Source: JAJFUI01 sp039698035 (lineage in GTDB: Bacteria > Planctomycetota > Planctomycetia > Pirellulales > Thermoguttaceae). From it: a DNA stretch of 64,000 nt. Positions 16,880 to 26,581 of the stretch are shown piece by piece. Location: contig JBDKSW010000011.1 in assembly GCA_039698035.1 (NCBI GenBank), positions 124,001 through 188,000 on the forward strand, in the 5' to 3' direction. The notes beneath the pieces are model-generated. The model saw only the letters and a program-made list of their open reading frames with translations. It had not been told where the DNA came from and searched no databases. Positions within the stretch are counted from its first letter, which is position 1. Every line of letters begins with the position of its first letter. Both the position numbers and the translations under genes were made by a program.

Positions 16880-17326
16880 TCAGCCGCTCTTTTCGTGTTT
16901 TTTGCCGCTCTTCGGGCTGCCGGCGTCGCCTTTGCCTTCTCTTTCTTGGCGTTTTTTCTCACAGAAGGCCTCGGCTTCCTCGCGGGTCTTGAAGGTCGTG
17001 CCGATTTGCTTCGGCTCGATCTTGATGGGCTTCTCGCCCTCGAACTTTTCTTTCTTCTTGGCGGCTTCTTTCTTTGCCTGGTTGAACTTGGCCATCTCTT
17101 CCTTGTACTGTTCCTTGAGGGCCTTCTTCTTGGCCGTCAAATCCACGGTGGTCATGACTTCGAGGTCGTCGCCAATTTGGACAACAACGAAGCGTTCCGC
17201 CTTGGCCGCCGGGCCTGCGCCGCCAGGGCGTCGGCCCTGGGCGTTGACCTGCGGCGTAGCAACGCCGATCAGTGCAGCCGCCACAACGGCCACGAACAGT
17301 ACCAACAGTGTTTGGCGCCTCTTCAT
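16880..17326 (-). CDS. Small secreted charged protein
   Basis: 148 aa from the ATG at 17326, which has a GGAGA site nine bases upstream; a longer upstream frame has no good start. Residues 1-30 form a clear signal peptide (KRR, a long hydrophobic core, then VNAQG). The mature protein opens with a small folded-looking segment (RFVVVQIGDDLEVMTTVDL). A Lys/Glu-rich helical stretch with many KK pairs and a Lys-rich tail follow. No enzyme motif is visible and the family is not recognised. Similar short secreted Lys-rich proteins are frequent in planctomycetes. Confidence 0.7.
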   Translation of the reverse strand: MKRRQTLLVLFVAVVAAALIGVATPQVNAQGRRPGGAGPAAKAERFVVVQIGDDLEVMTTVDLTAKKKALKEQYKEEMAKFNQAKKEAAKKKEKFEGEKPIKIEPKQIGTTFKTREEAEAFCEKKRQEREGKGDAGSPKSGKKHEKSG

Positions 17327-17498
17327 CGAATCGTCTCCAAAGCAACTCGGTAATGGTATCCGCGTCTCAGCGCATCGTACCCGGGGGGGAGCAATCCGAC
17401 AAGTATTGCGTGCGGCGGCGCGAACGCAAGGCGCTCCGCGGGCGCAGATAGCAGCCTCCTGGGGGGGCCGCACAGCGGCGTTTCGCGTCCCAGACCGT

Positions 17499-18404
17499 TT
17501 AGAACCACACTCGGACGCCGGCAATGAGCGCGTTGGTGTGAACCCGGTCGAAGTCGTAATATTCGTAACCGGTGTAGGCCTCGAAGCGGTTCACCATGAC
17601 ACCGGCCGTGCTGCGGAAGTGGAACAGGCCGGAGCGACCGAGGTTGCCCCAGTCGATCTCGGTCGAGACGACCCACGGCTTGCGAGGGAACCAGTCGAAG
17701 CCGTAGGTGAAGTTGAAGCCGACGTCGGTTCGGTGCGCGTCATCGAGCCAGTTTATGCCCAAGCCGGTTCGCCACTGCATCGTCTCGTTTCGGGCGAAGC
17801 AAAAGACAAGGTTGGCGTCGCCCAGCCAGAGCCAGTCGTGCTGGCCCGTGGACAAGCGCTCTTGAAAGTCCCGGGCCGACAGGTCGGCGCCGAATCGGGA
17901 CGCCGTGCTGAAGATCAGGTGGCCGCCAACGCTTTTCAGGTCGTCGAACCCGGTGGCATAGTCGGTCGAAAGCTGGGCGCCCCAAGACTTGGTGTTGGTT
18001 AGGCCCTCAATGGTCATGGAGCCAGGAACGTTGTCGTACGGGAACTGGGCGAAGGAACGGCCGATCGAAAAGTCGTCGTCCAGCAATTTGTGCGGCACCC
18101 ACAACGGCGACGTCACCGCACCGCCGACGACCATGCCTCCGACCAGCAATGCACCGAAAGACAGGTCTTCTTCCGTTACGCTTCCCGGCTCCGAGGCCGA
18201 GCGACGAGAGCCATGCTCGCTGGAGTCGCTGGATGCTGGCGGAGAGGGGTCGCCTGGGTTGGCCGTGCGAACGTCCTCGCGCAGCGTTGCAAGTTGCCCG
18301 TCGCCGAAGGCCGGCCGTACGAGGTCCGCGACGATCAGAGCGAACGCCAGCAAGCCTGCACAAACGGCGCGATTCCTGGGCCACACATGCCGGTCGAGGA
18401 TCAT
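17499..18404 (-). CDS. Predicted outer-membrane or periplasmic beta-rich protein
   Basis: 301 aa. There is an N-terminal signal-like segment (about residues 13-34) and a Ser/Pro-rich linker (about 45-75). The rest alternates polar and aromatic residues in a beta-strand rhythm (for example QWRTGLGINWLDDA, VGFNFTYGFDWFPRK, ALIAGVRVWF at the very end). The terminal Phe with alternating hydrophobics is typical of outer-membrane beta-barrels. No catalytic motif is seen, and I do not recognise a named family. It stands alone between the small secreted gene and the oxidoreductase. Confidence 0.7.
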   Translation of the reverse strand: MILDRHVWPRNRAVCAGLLAFALIVADLVRPAFGDGQLATLREDVRTANPGDPSPPASSDSSEHGSRRSASEPGSVTEEDLSFGALLVGGMVVGGAVTSPLWVPHKLLDDDFSIGRSFAQFPYDNVPGSMTIEGLTNTKSWGAQLSTDYATGFDDLKSVGGHLIFSTASRFGADLSARDFQERLSTGQHDWLWLGDANLVFCFARNETMQWRTGLGINWLDDAHRTDVGFNFTYGFDWFPRKPWVVSTEIDWGNLGRSGLFHFRSTAGVMVNRFEAYTGYEYYDFDRVHTNALIAGVRVWF

Positions 18405-18653
18405 GGGGGGAGACCTTTCGCCTCGGAAGCCACCGTGGACGCGGGGATGGTAGCCGGTCAGTCAAAACCAGTCAACGGTAGCATTTTCAGAGTACGAGAC
18501 TGCTGCCCACTTGCGGGGGCCCAACGCCACGGGTTGGCTCTTGCCAGAGGCCCGTCATGCTGATATTCTGCACCTCTTGGCGGTCGGCATGGAATCTGGC
18601 TGCCGTTTCCCGCCCGCCTTTAGCCCACCTGGCAATTCAAAAGGAGCTTTTGC

Positions 18654-20018
18654 ATGAATCGCGGCAAGCACTCGCGGCGTGATTTCCTGAAGACCGGCGG
18701 CGCCGTATTGGCTTCCGGTATGGCGGTGCCCTACTTCGTATCCGGCGTCACGGCCCGGGGCGCTGAGGCGAAGAGCGATAAGTTGCTGGTTGCGTCCATC
18801 GGCGTCGGCGGCCGCGGCACGGATATTGGCCTTCAGGCGGCCGACTTGGGCAACGTCATTGCATGCGCCGATGTGAATCTCGAACACGCCGGAAAGTTCT
18901 CGAAGAAGGTCGGGAAGAAGGGCGGCAACTGCCAGGTCTATCAGGACTACCGCAAAGTGCTCGACCGCAAGGACGTGCAGGCCGTCACGATCGGCACGCC
19001 CGACCACTGGCACATCAAGGTGGCCCTAGACGCGATGAGCGCGGGCAAGGACGTTTACTGCGAGAAGCCGCTGACGCTGACAATCGACGAGAGCCGGATT
19101 ATTTGCGACGCCGTGAAGCGGAGCGACCGCGTGTTTCAGGTCGGCACCCAGCAGCGGAGCGAGTTTGGCCGGGCGTTTCTCGAGGCGGTGGCCATTGTAC
19201 GGAGCGGTCGGCTTGGCAAGAAGATCGAGGCGACGGCGATGATTGGGCACGCCCCGAAACCGGAGAGGTTTGCCAAAGCGACGCCGCCGAAGGACTTGGA
19301 CTGGGACTTCTGGTTGGGTCAGGCGCCGACAGTGGCTTATTGTCCGAACCGGGCGGACTTCAACTTTCGGTGGTGGTTCGATTACTCGGGCGGACAGGTG
19401 ACCGATTGGGGCGCCCACCACACGGACATCTCGCTCTGGGCGCTGGGCGGCGAGACGACCGGTCCCAGCGAGATCGAAGGCAAGGGCGAGTTCCCCTTGG
19501 GCCGCGAGCTGACGCGCGATTACCTGCTCGGCAAGAAGTCGATCGCCGATCTGCCGAACGGCTACAACGTCGCGCAGGCGTTCGACTGCAAGATCACGCT
19601 GCCCAACGGGAACACGATCCAGCTCTCGAGCAGCGGCAACGAGGACATTCTGTTCGTTGGCGAGAAGGGCCGCATAGCGGTCAACCGCGGCGGCATTCGC
19701 GGCAAGTTCGTGAAAGCCCTGAAAGCCAGCCCGGCAGACAAAAAGTGGCTCGACGAGGAAGTCGTCAAGCTCTATCGCGGCATGCGGCTGAAAGGCCACA
19801 TGGCCAACTTCTTCGATTGCGTCAAGACGCGGGCGATGCCGATCTCCGACGTGTTCACCCATTGCGTGGCGATCAATACGTGCCACTCGGTGAACATCGC
19901 CATGCTGTTGGGTCGGAAACTCCGCTGGAGCCAGGAACAGTACGCGTTCCTGAACGACGACGAGGCCAACCAGATGACGCGCCGCAAGCAGCGGGCGCCG
20001 TACGCGGTCGAGGGCTAA
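18654..20018 (+). CDS. Tat-exported Gfo/Idh/MocA family oxidoreductase
   Basis: 454 aa. The N-terminus is a twin-arginine signal (SRRDFLKTGGAVLASG). It is followed by a Rossmann fold with GVGGRGTDIG near residues 47-56. The family motif EKPLTLT (about 138-144, Lys being the usual catalytic residue) and a C-terminal alpha/beta domain complete it. Enzymes of this family oxidise or reduce sugars and inositols with NAD(P). Exported versions with the RRDFLK signal are very numerous in planctomycetes, where they are thought to act on polysaccharide-derived sugars. The substrate is unknown. A GGAGC site lies seven bases before the ATG. It is monocistronic as far as can be seen. Confidence 0.9.
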   Translation: MNRGKHSRRDFLKTGGAVLASGMAVPYFVSGVTARGAEAKSDKLLVASIGVGGRGTDIGLQAADLGNVIACADVNLEHAGKFSKKVGKKGGNCQVYQDYRKVLDRKDVQAVTIGTPDHWHIKVALDAMSAGKDVYCEKPLTLTIDESRIICDAVKRSDRVFQVGTQQRSEFGRAFLEAVAIVRSGRLGKKIEATAMIGHAPKPERFAKATPPKDLDWDFWLGQAPTVAYCPNRADFNFRWWFDYSGGQVTDWGAHHTDISLWALGGETTGPSEIEGKGEFPLGRELTRDYLLGKKSIADLPNGYNVAQAFDCKITLPNGNTIQLSSSGNEDILFVGEKGRIAVNRGGIRGKFVKALKASPADKKWLDEEVVKLYRGMRLKGHMANFFDCVKTRAMPISDVFTHCVAINTCHSVNIAMLLGRKLRWSQEQYAFLNDDEANQMTRRKQRAPYAVEG

Positions 20019-20209
20019 CACGGCCAGGCGTCCTCTTCAAAAACGACTCCGCCACGCGGCGCGGGCAAGGTCGCTCTGCGCCGCTGGCTGGAGGTCCGCG
20101 TGCCAACCGTGCAACATCCTTCCCAACGCGGTGAAGCGTCTTCGTGACGCTTTGTGTTTCTTCGGATGCCGCTAGCAAAAATCGGGCCACTGCGGTATCT
20201 TATGGGGCC

Positions 20210-21016
20210 ATGAACGACTGGCAAGACAGAGTGGTTGTGGTCACCGGCGGCAGCAGCGGGCTGGGCCGCGTCATCGCGGACGCCTATGCGGCGGCCGGCG
20301 CCAACGTCGTCATCGCCGCATTGGAGCCCGACGCCGTCGCTCAAGCCGCCGAGGAGATGCGAGCGTGCGGCGGCAAGGCGATCGGAATTCATGCCAACCT
20401 GACGCTCGACGAAGACGTCGATCGGCTGTTCGCGCAAACCCACGAGCGGTTTGGCCGGTTGGACGTGCTGGTAAACAACGCCGGCCGCTCGATGCGCGGC
20501 GCCGTGCTCGATACCACGCCCGACCAGTTTCAAAAGTTGATGGAGCTGAACTTCATCGCCTTGGTGCGTTGCACGCGGGCGGCCGTCCCCCTGCTTTTGC
20601 AACAGCGCGGCCATGTGGTCAACATTGGCTCGCTGGCGGCCAAGTCGGCGGCGGCATGGGTCGGGGCCTATCCGGCCACGAAGTTCGCCGTTGCGGCCTA
20701 CTCGCAGCAACTGCGAATCGAGCTTGGGCCGAAGGGCTTGCACGTCCTGCTGGTTTGCCCCGGACCCGTTCGCCGCGAAGCGCCGCGGCTCTACCCGCTG
20801 GAAGGCGCGGAGGGTGTGCCTGAACATGCTCGCGGACCGGGGGCAGGCGTCCATGTCTCGGCCATTCCGCCAGAGCGTCTGGCCGCCGGAATCCTTCGTG
20901 CATGCCGGCGCCGACAGCCTGAGTTGGTGATTCCAGCCCGGGCCAAATGGCTTTTCGCCATCGCGCAGCTCTGGCCGACCTTGGGCGATTGGATCGTGCG
21001 CCGTTCGAGCAGTTGA
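20210..21016 (+). CDS. Short-chain dehydrogenase/reductase (SDR)
   Basis: 268 aa from the ATG at 20210; an upstream extension lacks SDR character. The classical SDR pattern is present: VVTGGSSGLG coenzyme motif near residues 10-19, NNAG near 91-94, a catalytic Ser in the INIGSLAAKSA strand, and YPATK (Tyr/Lys pair) near 158-162. The C-terminal region is longer than the minimal fold and ends in a hydrophobic, membrane-associating stretch. Similar proteins act on lipids or sugars; the substrate cannot be read from the sequence. Its stop is followed after 77 bases by the convergent rmuC gene. Confidence 0.88.
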   Translation: MNDWQDRVVVVTGGSSGLGRVIADAYAAAGANVVIAALEPDAVAQAAEEMRACGGKAIGIHANLTLDEDVDRLFAQTHERFGRLDVLVNNAGRSMRGAVLDTTPDQFQKLMELNFIALVRCTRAAVPLLLQQRGHVVNIGSLAAKSAAAWVGAYPATKFAVAAYSQQLRIELGPKGLHVLLVCPGPVRREAPRLYPLEGAEGVPEHARGPGAGVHVSAIPPERLAAGILRACRRRQPELVIPARAKWLFAIAQLWPTLGDWIVRRSSS

Positions 21017-21093
21017 TCGCCGATTGGCAAAGTGCGCCTTGGCCGCATGTGGCGAGACACCCCAAGCGATGCGGCGCGATTGCCTTCGCAAGT

Positions 21094-22518
21094 CTATTGC
21101 TCGCCGCCGGCGAGAAGCTCGGCCGACTGGAGCCGCCGAGGGGCCGTTTCAACCGGCAAAAGCTCGGCGACCGGCGCGCCGCCGACGGCGCCAAGTTCCT
21201 TGAACCGCCGGGCGCTGACCAACACACGCGACTCGAGCGAGCCGACGGCGCTGTTGTACGCCTCGATGGCCGTGCCCAGGCCGCGGCCGAGCTTCTGCAT
21301 GTGATCGCCCAAAGCGGCGATGCGTTTGTAAAGCTCTTGGCCCAATTCGCTGATGGCCTTGGCGTTGTCGGCCAGGGCCTCTTGCCGCCAGCCGTAAGCC
21401 ACGGCCCTGAGCAGCGCAATGAGCGTCGTCGGCGTCGCAACGATCACGTTCTGACTTACGCCAAGCTCGATCAAGCTCGGATCGTTCTCCAAGGCCGCGC
21501 TGAAAAAAACCTCGCCAGGCAGAAAGAGCACAACGAACTCGGGCGTAAAGTCGAACTGCTCGAAATACGACTTGCGCCCTAGCGATGCGATGTGGTTGCG
21601 CACCTGGCGCGCGTGGTCCCGGAACTTCAGCGCGCGGGTCTCGTCGTCCGTCGATTCGATCGCCTCCAGGTATGCCTCGAGCGGCGCCTTCGAGTCGACC
21701 ACGATGTTCTTGTGGCCGGGCAGTTGGACGACCAGGTCGGGCCGCAGCCGGCCGTCCTCGCCGTCGGTCGATTGCTGCTGGAAGAAGTCGCAGTGTTCCA
21801 GCATTCCGGCCATCTCGACGACGCGGCGCAACTGGATTTCGCCCCAACGACCGCGCGCCTGGGGACGCCGAAGCGCTTTGACCAGATTGGCCGTCTCGCC
21901 ACGCAGCTCTTTCTGGGTTTCCGAGAGCGACCGAACCTGCTCGGTCAGCCCGCTGTAGGCCTCGATGCGGCTCTTCTCGATCTCTTGCAGTTTGGCGTCC
22001 ACCTTGCCAAGCGATTCCTTGACCGGCTTGACGAGTTCGTCGATGGCCGTCTGCCGCCGGCCAAGGTCGTTGCGGGCCGACTCTTGGAACTTTTCCAACT
22101 GGGTTCGGGCCAGCTCGAGGAACGACGTGTTGCTGCTCTTGAGGGCCTCGCCGGCCAGGGCCTTGAAGGCGTCGGACAATTGCCGCTTGGCGTCGTCCAG
22201 CAGGGCCAGCTTTTCCTGAGCCTGCTTTTGCTCGGCCGCGAGCGATTGCCTCAGCTCGGCCGCTTGTGCCGAGAGCGCGGTGACCTGCCGCTGAAGGTCG
22301 GCCCGCAAGACATCCTCCTGCTGCAGCCGGCCGCGCAGCTCCTCGATAGATTCTTCTCGGGCAACAACTTTCTCGGCCAGCGCGGCCGTTTCGACCGCCG
22401 CCTCGACCCTGCCGCGGTCGTAGGCGGCCGCAGCCCGCGTTTTCAGCAGCAGCCAGATGGCCAGCCCACCGAGGGCCGCGCCAAGCAACAACGTCACTAC
22501 CGGAACCAAGGTGTTCAT
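21094..22518 (-). CDS. rmuC: DNA recombination protein RmuC
   Basis: 474 aa from ATG 22518; the longer frame adds only 12 residues upstream of the membrane segment. The layout is typical RmuC: an N-terminal membrane anchor (about residues 4-22), a long coiled coil (about 35-190), and the conserved RmuC nuclease-like domain. Recognisable blocks include RGRWGEIQLRRVVEMAGML, DLVVQLPGHKNIVVDSKAPLEAY and FTPEFVVLFLPGE. RmuC restrains DNA inversion at short inverted repeats. Its fold is PD-(D/E)XK-like. Downstream and upstream neighbours are unrelated. Confidence 0.93.
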   Translation of the reverse strand: MNTLVPVVTLLLGAALGGLAIWLLLKTRAAAAYDRGRVEAAVETAALAEKVVAREESIEELRGRLQQEDVLRADLQRQVTALSAQAAELRQSLAAEQKQAQEKLALLDDAKRQLSDAFKALAGEALKSSNTSFLELARTQLEKFQESARNDLGRRQTAIDELVKPVKESLGKVDAKLQEIEKSRIEAYSGLTEQVRSLSETQKELRGETANLVKALRRPQARGRWGEIQLRRVVEMAGMLEHCDFFQQQSTDGEDGRLRPDLVVQLPGHKNIVVDSKAPLEAYLEAIESTDDETRALKFRDHARQVRNHIASLGRKSYFEQFDFTPEFVVLFLPGEVFFSAALENDPSLIELGVSQNVIVATPTTLIALLRAVAYGWRQEALADNAKAISELGQELYKRIAALGDHMQKLGRGLGTAIEAYNSAVGSLESRVLVSARRFKELGAVGGAPVAELLPVETAPRRLQSAELLAGGEQ

Positions 22519-22611
22519 GGTCGCCATACTACGCCAGAGCGGAAACTGCGCCAAGCGGGCGTGAAACGGTCGCGCAGAACAGCATCCATGCCGGCCGCAA
22601 TTGCCTGGCGT

Positions 22612-23109
22612 TCAAAACGATAGGCAGAGCATGGTCACGATCAGTGCCGCCACGAGCAATGCGTAGCTTGCCAGATTTGCCTTCCAAACATACTGCCATA
22701 TCAAGGCTTTGGCGGCGAACCGCCGGAGGATCAAGTACTCGGCCCAGCAAGACATCACGAACATTGGTACGCAAAGCACGATGAGTCCAAGCGGGACTGC
22801 CCAGCCCAAGTCTCGGATGTAACCCGGCCCAAGCCACGCCGGTCCCAACAGGACCTCAACAATCGAACCGTCCCCCCACCCACAGTACCCCACAGACATC
22901 TGCACCAACACGGTGAGAAACCAGGTTATCGGAACCCCAACGAATGTAGTCACGACGTTCGCCAACGAAACCCATCGCAGCGCAAAGAAGAACTGCCATC
23001 GAAGCACCCAGATCGCGATGAGTGTTTCGACGAGCACCACGGGAATGAATGCAAACCAGCCGACACCAATTGCGGGACCAATTAGCGGAATACCGACGTT
23101 TGCAAACAT
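22612..23109 (-). CDS. Four-helix integral membrane protein of unknown function
   Basis: 165 aa. Four strongly hydrophobic segments are seen near residues 8-35, 48-72, 100-122 and 143-164, with few charged residues. A CGWGDGSIVE loop follows the second segment and a short AEYLILRRFAAK stretch lies between the last two. No transporter or enzyme motif is seen and the family is not recognised. It starts 45 bases downstream of the M16 peptidase gene on the same strand and may be co-transcribed with it. Confidence 0.65.
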   Translation of the reverse strand: MFANVGIPLIGPAIGVGWFAFIPVVLVETLIAIWVLRWQFFFALRWVSLANVVTTFVGVPITWFLTVLVQMSVGYCGWGDGSIVEVLLGPAWLGPGYIRDLGWAVPLGLIVLCVPMFVMSCWAEYLILRRFAAKALIWQYVWKANLASYALLVAALIVTMLCLSF

Positions 23110-23154
23110 GCATCAGCCCTCGACCCCGACCTGTCGAGAATGAAAACACGCAGT

Positions 23155-24393
23155 CTATCTCGGCTGCCGCAACTCGGCCAGCGGACCAATGGTGACCATC
23201 GTTCCGCGGGTAAGCGGGTATTTCGCCAGGACGGCGGAGCAGGCCTCCGCGCTGATGCCAGAGACCGTGTCCAACTCCAACTCGACCGGCCGGTACTCGT
23301 GGCGATAGAGCCAGTCGCTGCCGACGGCAAAAAGCCGACCGCGCGGCCGTTCGCTCGACAACACGACGCGCGAGCGAACCTTGCTCTTCGCCTGCTCCAG
23401 CTCCTCGGGCGTGATGCCGTCCGCCTCGGCCTGGCGGTAGACCTCCAGAATGAGCCGCAAGTTGTCGGCGGCGTATTCCGGATCGCACGTCATGTAGGTC
23501 ATCATCATGCCGGCGCCCTCGTGCTCGCTGTGGCCAAGGCTCACGTGCTCGGCCAGACCGGGATCGATCAGGTCCCAGTAAAGCCGGCTGCCGGAATCAT
23601 CGCCCAGCACGGTGGCCAGCAACTTCGCGGCATAGCGATCCGGGTCTTCGGCGGCCGGGCCCGCGCTCAATTGCAGCAAGTACTGCTGCGAGGCCGTCTC
23701 CTTGCGAAGAACCTCGAATCCGTCGCGGCACGCGGCCGGTTCCACCGTGCGCGGCGCGGCCGTTCGCTCCCAATTGCCGCAAAGCCGGTCGGCGAGGCGC
23801 ACGAGGGCATCGAAGTCGATTCGCCCGGCGCCGGCCAGCACGATGTTGCTCGGGCTGTACCGGCTCCGGAAATAATCCCGCATGGCCGCGACGGGCAGTT
23901 TGCGGATGCTTTCGGACGTGCCGAGGACGCTGCGGCCCAGCGGATGGGCGCCGTAGTGCATCGCCCGACATTTGTCGTCGGCCCCGAACGGCGGTTGGTC
24001 CTCGTACATCTGAATCTCTTCGAGGATCACCTGCTTCTCGGTATTGAAGTCCTCTTCGCGGAGCGAAGGGCGGAGGATGTCGGCCAGCAGGCCAGCCGCC
24101 CGGTCCTGATGCTCCGGCAGCACGGCCGCGTAGTAAACCGTGTTCTCCTCGTTGGTGAAGGCGTTGTAATGGGCCCCCATCTCGTCGAACTCGCGGTTCA
24201 CATCGTCGGCCGAGCGGCTGGGCGTGCCCTTGAACACCATGTGCTCGAGGAAATGACTGACGCCGGCCACCGCGTCGTTCTCGTCGCGGGCGCCGGTGCG
24301 AACGAAGAACCCCAAGGCGGTCGAGTAGGCTGCCGAGTTGCACTCGGCGACGATTTCCAGGCCGTTGGGCAGCGTATGATTCAGGAATTCCAT
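23155..24393 (-). CDS. M16 family zinc metallopeptidase (insulinase/pitrilysin type)
   Basis: 412 aa. The inverted zinc motif HFLEH lies at residues 47-51, and the third ligand Glu falls in the EKQVILEEI helix near 120-132. The second half is the inactive M16 C-terminal domain (DNLRLILEVYRQAEADGITPEEL and RGRLFAVGSDWLYR patterns). The length is that of the processing-peptidase-like, single-chain bacterial enzymes that dimerise. There is no signal peptide, so it is probably cytoplasmic. Such enzymes often come as two adjacent genes; here only one is present, followed by a small membrane protein. Confidence 0.93.
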   Translation of the reverse strand: MEFLNHTLPNGLEIVAECNSAAYSTALGFFVRTGARDENDAVAGVSHFLEHMVFKGTPSRSADDVNREFDEMGAHYNAFTNEENTVYYAAVLPEHQDRAAGLLADILRPSLREEDFNTEKQVILEEIQMYEDQPPFGADDKCRAMHYGAHPLGRSVLGTSESIRKLPVAAMRDYFRSRYSPSNIVLAGAGRIDFDALVRLADRLCGNWERTAAPRTVEPAACRDGFEVLRKETASQQYLLQLSAGPAAEDPDRYAAKLLATVLGDDSGSRLYWDLIDPGLAEHVSLGHSEHEGAGMMMTYMTCDPEYAADNLRLILEVYRQAEADGITPEELEQAKSKVRSRVVLSSERPRGRLFAVGSDWLYRHEYRPVELELDTVSGISAEACSAVLAKYPLTRGTMVTIGPLAELRQPR

Positions 24394-24673
24394 TTTGGAA
24401 GTATAACGCCTTTCGGGGAGAGGCGAAACGAGGTTGGCCGACGCTGGCCGTCGATCGAGCCGCCAGCCCGGGGGCTGCCAAATGCGTCACGGCATCGGCG
24501 CATCTTACGCCCGCCACCTGCATTCACATCCGCAATCGGGCCTACATTCGCTACAACCGGGAAAAAAGCCGCAATCCACTTAACTTCCTATCTCGGTCTC
24601 GTCGAGATAATAGCGTATGTCTGCCGGTTCGCGCCGGCACGTTGGGCAACTCTTCTCAGCAAGGATGACTGGA

Positions 24674-26581
24674 ATGTCGCTGCTTACCCCCCTTAGGTCG
24701 GCGTCGTTTTGCTTTGCGACTCTTCTCTTACTGCCTGCCGCGTGGTCCACGGCGGCCAGCCCCACGGCCGAGCAGGCCCTGCGGCTGACACCGGTGCAGC
24801 CGGGCACCGACTACGATCACCCCAGCTCGGAGGTGGCGGCCAAGTGCAAAATAGTCGCCAAACGGATCGATGGGCACATCGGCTGGGTCATCGAAAGCCC
24901 CGAGGGGCTGACCCTGCGCCGATTCACAGACACGAACGACGATGGCATCGTGGATCAGTGGAGCTACTACAGGGACGGCTTGGAGGTCTACCGCGACATC
25001 GACAGCAATTACAACGGCAAGGTGGACCAATACCGCTGGTTCCACACAGGCGGCAGCCGCTGGGCCATCGACACGAACGAAGACGGTGTCATCGACTCGT
25101 GGAAGCAGATCTCGGCCGAGGAAGTCACGGCGGAAGTCGTCGCGGCGATTGCGACGCGCGACGCCGACCGTTTTGCCCGGCTGTTGATCACGCCCACGGA
25201 ACTGCAGTCGCTGGGCCTCGGCAAGACGCGGATGCAGAGCATTGCCGAGAAGCTTGGCAAGGCCACCGACACGTTCACGGCCCTGGCTGGGCAGCAGAAG
25301 GCCATTGGCCAAGACGCGACGTGGCTCCAGTTTGGCGCCACGCGACCTGGCATCGTTCCGGCCGGGACCGATCAGTCGACCAAGGACCTGCGGGTCTATG
25401 AAAACGTCACGGCCATCGTCCAAAACGGCGGCAAGCATGGGCAAGTGCAGATCGGCACACTGGTCCAGATTGGCGACGCTTGGCGTCTGATCGACGCTCC
25501 ACAGATTGCGGCCGAGGGACAAGCAGACGCCGCGCCGGGCGGCTTTTTCTATCAGGCTGGAATGACCGTTCACAACGAGGCGGGCGGATCGGCGCCGCCC
25601 AGCGAAGCGTTGCAGAAGTTGTTGGCCGACCTCGAAAAGCTCGACCGCGATACGTCGAAAAACGGCTCGGCCGCCGAGCAATCGCAATACACGGCTCGCC
25701 GCGCGGAACTGTTGGACCAGATCGCCGAGGCCGCCAGGACGCCTGAAGATCGGGCCATGTGGGTGCGTCAATTGGCCGACATGTTGAGCGCGGCCGTTCA
25801 GTCGGGCTCGTATCCCGAAGGGACCGACCGCCTGAACACGCTCTTCGAAAAGCTGCAAAAGAACAACACGGACAAAAATCTGGCCGCCTACGTCAAGTTC
25901 CGCCAGCTCACGGCGTCCTACTTCCACGCGATGCAGGCCCCGAAGGCCGATTTTCCGAAGGTCCAGGCCGAGTGGCTGAAGACGCTCGAAGGCTACGTCG
26001 CGCAATATCCGACATCGGCGGACGCCGCCGAGGCCATGCTCCAGTTGGCCATCAACCAGGAGTTCAGCGGCCAAGAGGACGAAGCGAAGCGGTGGTACAC
26101 GCGGATTGGCCAGGAGTTCCCCAACACGGCCCCGGGCCGGAAAGCGGCCGGCGCCCAGTTGCGTCTCGACTCGGTCGGCAAGATGATTTCCGTCAGCGGC
26201 CAGAGTCCGCAGGGCGGGCAGGTCGATTCGGCCAACTATCGCGGCAAGGTGGTCCTGATCCAATACTGGGCCACCTGGAACGCGCCGGCCAAATCGGACA
26301 TGGCCACGCTGAAGGAGTTGTGGAACAAGTACGGTCGGTCGTTGGCGATCATCGGAGTCAGCCTCGACAACAACGTCAAGGACCTGAACGCCTATCTGGC
26401 CGACAACCCGTTGCCATGGCCGCAGATCTACGAAGAGGGCGGGCTGGATAGCCGCCCGGCCAACGCGATGGGAATTCTGACCGTGCCGACGATGATCCTC
26501 GTCGATCAGCAGGGCAAAGTCGTCAGCCGTGCGGTCAGCACGGTCGATCTCGAATCAGAGCTGAAGAAGCTAATTCGATAG
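24674..26581 (+). CDS. Secreted TlpA-like protein with calcium-type repeats and no redox cysteines
   Basis: 635 aa from the ATG at 24674 (AAGGA nine bases upstream; two earlier ATGs have no site). A signal peptide covers about residues 1-28. Residues 70-140 hold three D-x-N-x-D/N-G-x-x-D motifs (DTNDDGIVDQW, DSNYNGKVDQY, DTNEDGVIDSW), as in calcium-binding repeats. A middle helical region with TPR-like pieces lies around 400-490. The C-terminus is a thioredoxin/TlpA domain, but the usual WCxxC is WNAPAK, so both redox cysteines are replaced. It therefore cannot be a disulphide oxidoreductase and may have become a binding domain. The gene is monocistronic. Confidence 0.85.
   Translation: MSLLTPLRSASFCFATLLLLPAAWSTAASPTAEQALRLTPVQPGTDYDHPSSEVAAKCKIVAKRIDGHIGWVIESPEGLTLRRFTDTNDDGIVDQWSYYRDGLEVYRDIDSNYNGKVDQYRWFHTGGSRWAIDTNEDGVIDSWKQISAEEVTAEVVAAIATRDADRFARLLITPTELQSLGLGKTRMQSIAEKLGKATDTFTALAGQQKAIGQDATWLQFGATRPGIVPAGTDQSTKDLRVYENVTAIVQNGGKHGQVQIGTLVQIGDAWRLIDAPQIAAEGQADAAPGGFFYQAGMTVHNEAGGSAPPSEALQKLLADLEKLDRDTSKNGSAAEQSQYTARRAELLDQIAEAARTPEDRAMWVRQLADMLSAAVQSGSYPEGTDRLNTLFEKLQKNNTDKNLAAYVKFRQLTASYFHAMQAPKADFPKVQAEWLKTLEGYVAQYPTSADAAEAMLQLAINQEFSGQEDEAKRWYTRIGQEFPNTAPGRKAAGAQLRLDSVGKMISVSGQSPQGGQVDSANYRGKVVLIQYWATWNAPAKSDMATLKELWNKYGRSLAIIGVSLDNNVKDLNAYLADNPLPWPQIYEEGGLDSRPANAMGILTVPTMILVDQQGKVVSRAVSTVDLESELKKLIR

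Noticed and set aside
16521..18002. Plus-strand frame of 493 aa
   Set aside because: It runs antisense to two minus-strand genes with signal peptides and its own sequence is low in coding character.
18405..18653. Looked for RNA genes or a promoter before the Gfo/Idh/MocA gene
   Set aside because: No tRNA arms, terminator or convincing -35/-10 pair could be identified.
20015..21091. Minus-strand frame of 358 aa
   Set aside because: Antisense to a clear SDR gene with its full motif set.
24728..26263. Minus-strand frame of 511 aa
   Set aside because: Shadow of the TlpA-like gene; rich in Arg/Gly as expected for antisense frames in GC-rich DNA.
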